From positions 1 through 12,675 of the forward strand of contig CAZKMO010000107.1 in NCBI GenBank assembly GCA_964554015.1: a stretch of DNA of 12,675 bases, read 5' to 3'. Under the pieces are notes generated by a model. The model was not told the DNA's origin. It ran no database searches and saw nothing but the letters and a program-made list of their open reading frames with translations. Made by a program: the position numbers and the translations under genes. Shown here piece after piece: positions 1 through 6,720 of the stretch (positions are counted from its first letter, which is position 1; each line of letters opens with the position of its first letter). Source of the stretch: CAYUAG01 sp964554015 (GTDB lineage: Bacteria; Zhuqueibacterota; QNDG01; CAYUAG01).

Positions 1-105
1 ACCGGTATTAATGCACATTTTTATGTATCTCCCAACACAGCTCACGAATGGCAGAGCTGGAGGCGCTGTTTGCATGAATTCGCCCCAATGCTATTTAAGG
101 ATTAA
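1..105 (+). CDS. CE1-like esterase, C-terminal end only (5' cut by window edge)
   Basis: Frame 1 is open from the first base to a TAA at 103-105 and encodes 34 residues beginning TGINAHFYVSPN. The segment TAHEWQSWRRCLHEFAPMLF matches the usual end of secreted esterases of the carbohydrate esterase 1/esterase D-like alpha/beta hydrolases. In these the His of the AHEWQ motif (codon at 43-45) is the catalytic triad histidine, and the WRR..L.EFAP..F helix closes the domain. The Ser and Asp of the triad lie upstream of the window. Such proteins often carry an N-terminal E-set (CBM48-like) domain, the very domain found in the truncated gene 12 bases downstream, which suggests neighbouring copies of one family. 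The substrate is probably an acyl group on xylan (feruloyl or acetyl), but this cannot be decided from 34 residues. Confidence 0.72.
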   Translation, partial: TGINAHFYVSPNTAHEWQSWRRCLHEFAPMLFKD

Positions 106-117
106 TGGAGAAAAATA

Positions 118-426
118 ATGAAACGACTCCTAAATGGTATTGCAGTTTTATTGATAATTCTCTCTGGTTCGTTATGCATAGCGCACACAAGCCAGTTAGC
201 GATTAAAGAAGATTTTAAGCCGTCATCTATTAATCAACCTGGCAAAAAATTTCCTCAAGTCAACTCCGAAGGCCGGGGGCGGGCCAGTATTTCAGCGCCT
301 GACGCAAAAAAAGTCCTGTTGGACATCGGCGGTGTTAAATACGACCTGACCAAGGATGAAAGTGGTGTCTGGACTGGTAATTCGAATCTCCAGAATGTTA
401 GAATTAGTTTAAATAAACACATTTGA
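118..426 (+). pseudogene. truncated esterase: signal peptide plus E-set/CBM48-like domain, catalytic domain missing
   Basis: This is a 102-codon ORF with an intact Shine-Dalgarno site (GGAG at 107-110, 7 bases before the ATG). Residues 1-22 are a signal peptide (MKRLLNGIAVLLIILSGSLC). Residues about 38-88, from NQPGKKFPQVNSEGRGR through the SAPDAKKV and LDIGGVKYDLTKDE segments to GVWTG, are the start of the E-set/CBM48-like module that normally precedes a CE1 esterase domain in proteins of roughly 380-400 residues. After GVWTGNSN the family sequence (usually a FHYY..DG strand) stops. It is replaced by an unrelated tail, LQNVRISLNKHI, before TGA at 424-426. I could not pick up the family in another frame downstream, so this looks like a deletion or fusion scar rather than a simple frameshift. 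It may still be transcribed with its neighbours, and a short secreted binding domain is possible but less likely. Confidence 0.65.
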
Positions 427-467
427 TCTATTTATTACCATCATAGACAATAAAGGTAGGTAACAAT

Positions 468-1619
468 ATGAAATTAATAAACATGTATTATTTTATATTT
501 ATTGTATTCACTTTGTACGGAGTATTCTCCCCCTACTTGTATTCACAAAATGAATACCCTCTGCCGCCTTCGGGATATGATTCATATAAGAACGAGATTC
601 CTCACGGATCTGTAACGACTATAACTTATCACTCCAAAACAGTGGGTGTAAACCGGCAGGCAAAAGTATACCTTCCACCCGGGTATACTGAAACACAAAA
701 ATACAATGTTCTTTATTTACTGCATGGTATTGGTGGGGATGAAAATGAATGGTTAAACTACGGTCAACCTAAAAATATTCTTGATAATCTCTTTAGTGAG
801 CAAAAATTAGCTCCAATGATCGTGATACTCCCCAATGGACGTGCAATGGAAAATGACGATCCAGTGGGGGATCCATTTGATCCGGAAAAAGTTCAGGCAT
901 TTGAAACTTTTGAATTCGATCTGCTGAATGATTTAATCCCTTTCATCGATACTACATTTTCGGTTTTAACAGGTAAAGAAAACCGTGCTATGGCAGGGCT
1001 TTCCATGGGAGGCGGCCAATCACTGAATTTTGGTCTGGCTCATCTTGACACTTTTACCTGGATAGGTTCATTTTCTGCAGCTCCGAATACAAAAGCGATG
1101 TCACAACTCGTTCCAAATCCAGATACAACTGCTAAATATCTATCACAACTGTGGATCTCCTGTGGTACAGCTGATGATTTGTTATTCATCAGTCAACAGG
1201 CGCATAATTACCTTGATCAAAATGAAGTGCCGCATATTTACTGCTTAATTGAAGATGCGGGCCATGATTGGACAGTCTGGAAACACGGGCTTTATTATTT
1301 TTCTCAATTGATTTTCAAAAAACCCACTACTAACATTGAACAGGTAGAAATACCGGTTTCATTCAAATTATCGCAAAATTATCCTAATCCATTCAATCTG
1401 GTTACAAAGATAAATTACTGTATACCACAGACCAGCTTGGTAAAAATAAAAGTATTTGATGAACTTGGGAGAGAGATTGAAACCTTAGTTCAAGCACAAA
1501 TGTCAGCTGGACATCATGTGTCTACGTTTGATTGTAGCTCCTTAGTAAGTGGTGTTTATATTTACAGACTGAAAGCAGGAAATTTTGTGGATACAAAAAA
1601 ATTAATTTTACTGAAATAA
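468..1619 (+). CDS. secreted feruloyl esterase (CE1, XynZ-type) with T9SS sorting tail
   Basis: This 383-residue protein should cleave ferulate esters from arabinoxylan side chains. Residues 1-26 form a signal peptide ending near LYSQ. The catalytic domain, about 29-285, is close in sequence to the feruloyl esterase module of Clostridium thermocellum XynZ as I remember it: PPSGYD, ARVYLPPGY-like AKVYLPPGY, VLYLLHGIGG and AGLSMGGGQS are all present. The triad is Ser179 (GLSMGG), Asp236 (GTADD) and His266 (GHDW). Residues about 299-383 are a type A T9SS sorting domain (LSQNYPNPFN, then GVYIYRL and KKLILLK at the end), so the enzyme is probably exported across the outer membrane and released or surface-anchored. 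One small oddity is NPFNLVTKI where these tails usually read NPFNPxTxI. It lies 41 bases after the truncated esterase and 48 bases before the GH51 gene, which fits one transcription unit. Acetylxylan esterase activity is an alternative, but the XynZ resemblance favours feruloyl. Confidence 0.9.
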   Translation: MKLINMYYFIFIVFTLYGVFSPYLYSQNEYPLPPSGYDSYKNEIPHGSVTTITYHSKTVGVNRQAKVYLPPGYTETQKYNVLYLLHGIGGDENEWLNYGQPKNILDNLFSEQKLAPMIVILPNGRAMENDDPVGDPFDPEKVQAFETFEFDLLNDLIPFIDTTFSVLTGKENRAMAGLSMGGGQSLNFGLAHLDTFTWIGSFSAAPNTKAMSQLVPNPDTTAKYLSQLWISCGTADDLLFISQQAHNYLDQNEVPHIYCLIEDAGHDWTVWKHGLYYFSQLIFKKPTTNIEQVEIPVSFKLSQNYPNPFNLVTKINYCIPQTSLVKIKVFDELGREIETLVQAQMSAGHHVSTFDCSSLVSGVYIYRLKAGNFVDTKKLILLK

Positions 1620-1656
1620 TCTAACCATTGGATATAAAATAAATTTTATTATTAGA

Positions 1657-1661
1657 TGAGG
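1657..1661 (+). promoter_or_regulatory. ribosome binding site that selects the GH51 start
   Basis: TGAGG sits 6 bases before the ATG at 1668. The in-frame upstream ATG at 1656 has no Shine-Dalgarno sequence before it and overlaps this site. The start at 1668 also gives the MK- signal peptide opening shared by most genes here. Confidence 0.55.
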
Positions 1662-1667
1662 TCGATC

Positions 1668-3197
1668 ATGAAAGTAATCATAGTTCAATTTTTAAGTGTT
1701 CTTTCTGTTTCATTATTTGCCCAGACAGCAAACATAAAAGTTGATGTGGAAAGAATTATTGGCAAAATAGATCCCAGGATCTACGGTGTTTTTATGGAGC
1801 CTATCAATTTCAGCGGCAGAAGAATGGATCTGCCTGATTCGGTTAAGTATAGTACCTTATACGGACCTCTATATGATCCTTCCTCACCCCTGGCAGACGA
1901 AAATGGATTCCGGAAGGACTACATAGATGCCATGAAAGAACTTAAAATAACCAACATGCGCTGGCCGGGAGGGAATTTTGTCATGGGATATAACTGGCAG
2001 GACGGCATCGGGCCCCAGGATCAGCGTCCCACTCGTATTAATCTTGCCTGGGGTGGGATGGAAAGCAATCAGGTGGGCACGGATGAATGGATTGCCTTAA
2101 ACAAGGCTATGGGAAGCGAAAATATTATCTGTGTAAATCTTGGCCTGGCGACCATACTTGATGCAGCCTACTGGGTTGAATACTGTAACTACGAGAAGGG
2201 CACCTACTACTCAGATTTGCGTATAAAAAACGGGCATAAAGAGCCCTACAAGGTTAAAATATGGGATCTGGGCAATGAAGTTGACGGTGAGCCCTGGGAA
2301 CTGGGTTATAAAAATGCGGATGATTATATCAAAATTGCCAGAGAAGCTGCTAAAGCTATGCGAGCCGTAGACAATACCATCAAACTGGTGGCCTCCGGAT
2401 CATCGTATTATGAAAGCACAGGCAAGTGGGTTGAGTGGAACAGAAAAATACTCACCGGACTGGGAGACAAAATAGATTATATATCCATTCACCGCTACTG
2501 GGAGAGATCAGAAGATTATTATACTTTTATGGGACAAAGCGCCCTGGATTTTGAAGAAAAAATTAAAATTCCGGCTGCTCAAATTGAAGCTGTATCGGCA
2601 ATGAAGGATTTTAAAAATCCTATTTATATTTCATTTGATGAATGGGGAGTTTGGGGAATGAATTTTCTATCTGTTCTGCCCACAGCCCAGTGTTTAAATT
2701 CCTTCTTACGTCACGCTGATGTGGTTAAAATGACGAATTTAACCTTAATGACATCCTTGTTGAGTACGGACAGAGAAAAAGGGACCTTTAAAAGCCCCTT
2801 GTTTTATACCTATAAAATGTTCTCAAATAACTGTCTGGGCTCTTCCATCGATACCTATGTGGAATGTGACACCTTTAATACCGAAAAATATAAGGGTATC
2901 CCCTATCTTGATGTTACCTCAACCTATTCCAAAGAAACCAATACCGTATGTGTGAATGTGGTTAACCGGCATAAAGATAAAACAATAAAAAGTGACATCT
3001 ATAGCTCAACAGGAAATTTTACAGGAAAAGTGCAAATCCAGTTTATAAATGCTGATTCTATGGAAGAACCGTTTACATTCGATAAGCAGGAGCAATACAA
3101 GCCGGTTACTAAGGAGATTTCTGTGAAGGGAAATAAAATGTCCTGTTCCTTCCCGGCACATTCAATTACTCAAATTAAAGTAAAAGTTATAAAATAA
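1668..3197 (+). CDS. GH51 alpha-L-arabinofuranosidase
   Basis: This 509-residue exo-enzyme removes alpha-linked L-arabinofuranose from arabinoxylan, arabinan or their oligosaccharides. A signal peptide (MKVIIVQFLSVLSVSLFAQ) is followed by the (beta/alpha)8 domain. Typical GH51 landmarks, numbered from the start at 1668, are IDPRIYGVFMEPI (34-46), NMRWPGGNFV (96-105), acid/base Glu204 in DLGNEVDG, ISIHRYW (273-279) and nucleophile Glu325 in ISFDEWGVW. The last ~120 residues are the C-terminal beta-sandwich, ending SCSFPAHSITQIKVKV. Length is normal for the family. There is no T9SS tail, unlike the esterase before it, so I infer a periplasmic location and action on imported oligosaccharides. 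The start at 1656 would add only four residues (MRSI) and lacks a ribosome binding site. Confidence 0.93.
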   Translation: MKVIIVQFLSVLSVSLFAQTANIKVDVERIIGKIDPRIYGVFMEPINFSGRRMDLPDSVKYSTLYGPLYDPSSPLADENGFRKDYIDAMKELKITNMRWPGGNFVMGYNWQDGIGPQDQRPTRINLAWGGMESNQVGTDEWIALNKAMGSENIICVNLGLATILDAAYWVEYCNYEKGTYYSDLRIKNGHKEPYKVKIWDLGNEVDGEPWELGYKNADDYIKIAREAAKAMRAVDNTIKLVASGSSYYESTGKWVEWNRKILTGLGDKIDYISIHRYWERSEDYYTFMGQSALDFEEKIKIPAAQIEAVSAMKDFKNPIYISFDEWGVWGMNFLSVLPTAQCLNSFLRHADVVKMTNLTLMTSLLSTDREKGTFKSPLFYTYKMFSNNCLGSSIDTYVECDTFNTEKYKGIPYLDVTSTYSKETNTVCVNVVNRHKDKTIKSDIYSSTGNFTGKVQIQFINADSMEEPFTFDKQEQYKPVTKEISVKGNKMSCSFPAHSITQIKVKVIK

Positions 3198-3239
3198 GCA
3201 GGAATGCTTGAACATAAGGGAAATGAACAATAAATTTTT

Positions 3240-3299
3240 ATATGCTGTAAGCTCATGTCACGTCTATTCATTTTGATAATTTTTTGCTACAGCCTATAT
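3240..3299. promoter_or_regulatory. imperfect inverted repeat upstream of the GH127 gene, possible operator
   Basis: The arms ATATGCTGTA (3240-3249) and TACAGCCTATAT (3288-3299) are inverted copies with one bulged base, about 38 bases apart. The right arm overlaps the spacer and -10 of the candidate promoter at 3273-3300. Such spacing suits a looped regulator site better than a terminator. No protein can be assigned; chance is a real alternative in AT-rich DNA. Confidence 0.22.
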
Positions 3300-3300
3300 T
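3273..3300 (+). promoter_or_regulatory. candidate sigma70-type promoter for the GH127 gene
   Basis: TTGATA (3273-3278), a 16-base spacer and TATATT (3295-3300) each match the general sigma70 consensus at five of six positions. They lie in the 149-base gap after GH51, a gap much longer than those between the preceding genes. The match is suggestive only, because promoter consensus in this lineage may differ. Confidence 0.3.
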
Positions 3301-3331
3301 TAATACTGTTGTAAAGAAATAATAAATATTT

Positions 3332-3338
3332 AAAGGGA
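3332..3338 (+). promoter_or_regulatory. ribosome binding site that selects the GH127 start
   Basis: AAAGGGA is 8 bases before the ATG at 3347 but only 2 bases before the in-frame ATG at 3341. The same AAAGGGA occurs at a workable distance before the regulator gene, supporting 3347. Confidence 0.55.
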
Positions 3339-3346
3339 CTATGCTA

Positions 3347-5287
3347 ATGAAAAAACTAATAATTTTTTGTTTTTTTATTCCTACTCTTATATATACCCAG
3401 GACAATGCAAAATATTCAGATTATCCCATTTCAGCCGTAAGTATTAAAGACGTTATTATTCAGGATAACTTCTGGCTGCCGAAAATAAAATTAATTCAGG
3501 ATACAACCATTCATTATGCCTTTGAAAAATGTGAGGAAGAAGGACGAATGCAGAATTTCCTGGTGGCGGGAGGACAAAAAAAAGGATCGTATAAAGGTAA
3601 AATGCCGTTTGATGATACCGACTTATATAAAATTATCGAAGGTGCTTCCTATTCTTTGATAAGTAAACCCAATCCTGATTTAGAGGCATACCTTGATTCA
3701 ATTATATCTATTATAAAAATCGGACAAGAAGCGGATGGGTATATCACTACCTGGTTTACTATTGACCGGCAAAATCCACCGGCCTGGTGGGTTAAACCGT
3801 CAAAAAATCGGTGGGAACAGCTGGGAGCCAGTCATGAATTATATAACAGCGGTCATTTATTTGAAGCAGCTGCTGCCCATTACTGGGCTACCGGCAAACG
3901 CAGCTTACTGGACATTGCGCTTAAAAATGCGGATCTGCTGGTAGAAAACTTTGGCCCCCAAAAATTACATACTCCTCCGGGACATCAAATTGTAGAAACC
4001 GGGTTGATTAAACTTTACCACATCACCCAGAATAAAAACTATTTGGAACTTGCTAAATTCTTTCTTGATACCCGGGGTGATTCAACTACTCATAACCTGT
4101 ATGGTGAATACAGCCAGGATCATCTGCCGGTTACTGAACAAAGCGAAGCAGTAGGACATGCTGTGCGGGCCTTATATATGTACGCGGGTATGACTGACAT
4201 CGCCGCTATATATAAAGATCCGGATTATCTCCAGGCAGTACATAGAATCTGGAAAAACATGGTGAATAAAAAGATGTATATTACCGGCGGTTTGGGAGCC
4301 AGACACGAGGGTGAATCTTTCGGCGATAATTATGAACTTCCCAATCTGACTGCATACAACGAAACCTGTGCTGCCATTGCCAGTGTATATTGGAATCATC
4401 GTTTATTTCTTTTAACCGGTAATTCCAAATATTATGATATTATCGAACGAACCTTATATAATGGCTTGATATCCGGCATTTCCTTAGAAGGGAAAAAATT
4501 TTTCTACCCCAATCCCACAGAATCAGATGGCAAATATCAATTTAATATGGGATCCTGTACCAGACAGCCCTGGTTCGACTGTTCCTGCTGTCCCACCAAC
4601 CTGATACGCTTCCTTCCTTCCATTCCTGGATTGATTTATGCTGTTGATAAAAATAATTTATTCGTGAATCTATATATTTCCAACAAAACAAATGTATTCA
4701 TTCAAGGAGACAATATCCAGGTAATACAAAAAACAGCATATCCCTGGAAGGGGAAGGTTAGCATTGAGCTTAATCTCCCAGAAAAGAAAAAATTCTCCTT
4801 AAAACTTCGTATACCGGGTTGGGCCCGAAATAAAGCTGTACCCGGAGATTTATACTCTTATGTCGATACTCCATCACAAAATATTTCCCTGAGTGTCAAT
4901 GGAAAACCGATAAGCATAGTTTTAAATAAAGGCTATGCTGAAATCTCCAGAGAATGGAATAAAGGAGATAAGGTAGAACTTGTTTTCCCTATGATTGTAC
5001 ATAAAGTGGTTGCCAATGAGAAAGTCAAAGCTGACAGCAATAAAGTTGCCTTTGAATATGGCCCTATGGTTTATTGTGCCGAAGAAATTGACAATAAACA
5101 TATTTCAGATATCACCATTCCCGATAATATCATATTAAGTACTGAGGAAAGAAAAATCTTATCCGATAAAGTGATTACCATAAAAGGTAAGACACAAACC
5201 AAAGAATTCACCTTGATTCCCTATTACCTTTGGTCCAACAGAGGTATTGGAAAAATGAAAGTCTGGTTTCAGAGAAAGAACCAATAA
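3347..5287 (+). CDS. GH127-type beta-L-arabinofuranosidase (DUF1680 family)
   Basis: This 646-residue enzyme is predicted to release beta-linked L-arabinofuranose. A short signal peptide (MKKLIIFCFFIPTLIYTQ) precedes an (alpha/alpha)6-barrel and C-terminal beta-sandwich domains. The characterised Bifidobacterium enzyme HypBA1 uses a zinc-bound cysteine nucleophile. All its key positions can be seen here, numbered from 3347: Glu323 (HEGESFG), Glu339 and Cys341 (YNETCA), and Cys414/Cys415 (CSCCPTN), corresponding to Glu322, Glu338, Cys340, Cys417 and Cys418. The spacing between the first two glutamates (16) is identical. PGHQIVETGLIKLY and ITGGLGARHEG are further family blocks. No T9SS tail is present, so a periplasmic role beside GH51 is likely. 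The related family GH146 shares the zinc motif and activity, and some DUF1680 enzymes act on other rare sugars, so the exact family and linkage are less sure than the fold. The ATG at 3341 would add two residues. Confidence 0.88.
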   Translation: MKKLIIFCFFIPTLIYTQDNAKYSDYPISAVSIKDVIIQDNFWLPKIKLIQDTTIHYAFEKCEEEGRMQNFLVAGGQKKGSYKGKMPFDDTDLYKIIEGASYSLISKPNPDLEAYLDSIISIIKIGQEADGYITTWFTIDRQNPPAWWVKPSKNRWEQLGASHELYNSGHLFEAAAAHYWATGKRSLLDIALKNADLLVENFGPQKLHTPPGHQIVETGLIKLYHITQNKNYLELAKFFLDTRGDSTTHNLYGEYSQDHLPVTEQSEAVGHAVRALYMYAGMTDIAAIYKDPDYLQAVHRIWKNMVNKKMYITGGLGARHEGESFGDNYELPNLTAYNETCAAIASVYWNHRLFLLTGNSKYYDIIERTLYNGLISGISLEGKKFFYPNPTESDGKYQFNMGSCTRQPWFDCSCCPTNLIRFLPSIPGLIYAVDKNNLFVNLYISNKTNVFIQGDNIQVIQKTAYPWKGKVSIELNLPEKKKFSLKLRIPGWARNKAVPGDLYSYVDTPSQNISLSVNGKPISIVLNKGYAEISREWNKGDKVELVFPMIVHKVVANEKVKADSNKVAFEYGPMVYCAEEIDNKHISDITIPDNIILSTEERKILSDKVITIKGKTQTKEFTLIPYYLWSNRGIGKMKVWFQRKNQ

Positions 5288-5344
5288 TCATAAAAACAGT
5301 ACCTAATGTCATGAAACAAAATTAAAAATCCCATGGTTTAATTA

Positions 5345-5374
5345 TTGTATCCGATAATTAATACAAATAATAAT
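5345..5374 (+). promoter_or_regulatory. candidate promoter for the XylR-type regulator
   Basis: TTGTAT (5345-5350) and AATAAT (5369-5374) are separated by 18 bases, and lie 27 bases before the regulator's start codon. The -10 is good (five of six) and the -35 weak. The whole 113-base gap is AT-rich, so a chance match is likely enough to keep this tentative. Confidence 0.22.
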
Positions 5375-5386
5375 TCTTGTAATTTT

Positions 5387-5393
5387 AAAGGGA
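5387..5393 (+). promoter_or_regulatory. ribosome binding site that selects the regulator start
   Basis: AAAGGGA lies 7 bases before the ATG at 5401. A TTG codon at 5395, in frame, is only 1 base from the site and would add just Met-Phe, so 5401 is preferred. Confidence 0.55.
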
Positions 5394-5400
5394 TTTGTTT

Positions 5401-6540
5401 ATGAAAAGGATAATTCTCCTTTTGGAGACATCCAGAGCATTCGGGAGAGAGTTGATTATAGGTATTGCTCGTTATTCAAAGCATCATGGCCCCTGGTCTT
5501 TTTATAAAGAGCCCACAGATTTAAAATCCTCCATTCCCCATTTAACCAGTTGGAATCCGGATGGCATTATTATGCGTGACTCCTTAATTACCCAAGAACT
5601 GCTGAAATTGAACATACCAACAATCCTTGCTATTCATGATTCAAAATATCCTGAAAATTTGCCGGTAATAAAAACTGACTCCAAATCAATTGCAAAAATG
5701 GCAAGCGATCATCTTATAGAAAAAGGATTAAAAAATTTTGCTTTTTGCGGTTTTGATAATTATGACTGGTCAGAGGGGCGTAAGTTTTACTTTAACAAAT
5801 ATAATAAAGAGGCCGGTTTTAAAACTTATAATTATATTTCTCCCAAAAAAAATAAAGGGAATAATTGGGATATAGAACAGCAACATGTATGTTCCTGGAT
5901 TACATCTTTACCTAAGCCCATAGGTATATTTGCCTGTAATGATGACCGGGGGCAGCATGTCCTGGAAGTATGCAAAATGATCGATGTAAAAGTACCGGAG
6001 GAAGTATTAGTTATCGGAGTAGATAATGATCCTTTGGTTTGTGATATAGGTGATCCCCCGCTTACCAGCATTGCCTTGAATATTGAATCAGCAGGTTATC
6101 AGGCAGCTGCTTTAATGGATTACATGATAAATAAAAAAAAGATTATAGGAAAGAAAATTATAGTTACTCCTACCCATGTAGTCCAAAGACAATCTTCCGA
6201 TATTCTTGCAGTAAATGATCCGGAAGTAGCTCAAGCTATTGCCTATATCAAGAAAAATGCCAAGAATAAAATTCTGGTTAACGATGTTGTAAAAACAACC
6301 TGCCTTAGCAGAAGAACACTTGAGAGAAGATTTAAACAGTCGATTCACAGGTCAATTTATAGTGAAATTAGGCGTGTACGTATAGAATTGATATCAAAAA
6401 TGCTTATTGAAACTGACCTGCCTATTTCACAAATTTCTTCGTTTTTTAATTTTACTGATCTGGAACATATTTCTCGCTATTTTAAGATTGAAAAAGGAGT
6501 TGGTCTTAGAGAATTTCGTAAACTTCATCAACCCCGATAA
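5401..6540 (+). CDS. xylR: XylR-type transcriptional regulator (LacI-like sugar sensor plus AraC-type HTH)
   Basis: This 379-residue protein is colinear with Escherichia coli XylR, the xylose-responsive activator. Residues about 1-270 form a periplasmic-binding-protein-like sensor: KRIILLLETSRAFGRELIIGIARY, then IFACNDDRGQHVLEVC, VPEEVLVIGVDND and the PPLTSIALN block resemble XylR's ligand-binding half. Residues about 275-379 are an AraC-family DNA-binding domain with two HTH units, near 293-312 (VNDVVKTTCLSRRTLERRFK) and 342-362 (ISQISSFFNFTDLEHISRYF). There is no signal peptide or membrane segment, so it is cytoplasmic. It stands alone in sense orientation, with 113 bases before it and 180 after, in the middle of the enzyme genes, so it is likely the local activator. 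The symbol marks the family: xylose is the usual ligand, but arabinose or another pentose fits this gene content equally well. Confidence 0.88.
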   Translation: MKRIILLLETSRAFGRELIIGIARYSKHHGPWSFYKEPTDLKSSIPHLTSWNPDGIIMRDSLITQELLKLNIPTILAIHDSKYPENLPVIKTDSKSIAKMASDHLIEKGLKNFAFCGFDNYDWSEGRKFYFNKYNKEAGFKTYNYISPKKNKGNNWDIEQQHVCSWITSLPKPIGIFACNDDRGQHVLEVCKMIDVKVPEEVLVIGVDNDPLVCDIGDPPLTSIALNIESAGYQAAALMDYMINKKKIIGKKIIVTPTHVVQRQSSDILAVNDPEVAQAIAYIKKNAKNKILVNDVVKTTCLSRRTLERRFKQSIHRSIYSEIRRVRIELISKMLIETDLPISQISSFFNFTDLEHISRYFKIEKGVGLREFRKLHQPR

Positions 6541-6577
6541 TTATCTGCATTTGACGCTATCTGGTTAATTTATTACT

Positions 6578-6594
6578 AAAAGTGGCTTTTTTTT
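6578..6594 (+). terminator. weak hairpin with T-run after the regulator gene
   Basis: AAAAG (6578-6582) and CTTTT (6586-6590) can pair across a 3-base loop and are followed by more T, making a run of eight. The stem is short and nearly all A-T, so this is a marginal intrinsic terminator 38 bases after the stop codon. Confidence 0.2.
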
Positions 6595-6720
6595 AATTTC
6601 AATTAATTATACATTTAATATATCTTACATTCAGGGTGTTTTACAGTACTTCCATCTATGGTATTCTGATTTTAGTAAAATAATTCAGTTTATATTGATA
6701 ATTGTTTTTGAGGTGTAATC

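Noticed and set aside
5321..5342. ATTAAA...TTTAAT hairpin around a CCATGG palindrome before the regulator gene
   Set aside because: The stem is entirely A-T with a 10-base loop and no T-run, so it is too weak for a terminator, and short A-T palindromes are common in this composition.
6640..6667. TTTACA-N16-TATTCT as a promoter for the first GH43 gene
   Set aside because: The -10 matches only four of six positions and several equally good pairs can be found in the same AT-rich gap, so no single site can be supported.
6666..6688. Imperfect palindrome CTGA...TCAG upstream of the first GH43 gene
   Set aside because: Only the outer four bases and scattered inner A/T positions pair, and AraC-type regulators usually bind direct repeats, so it is not a convincing operator.
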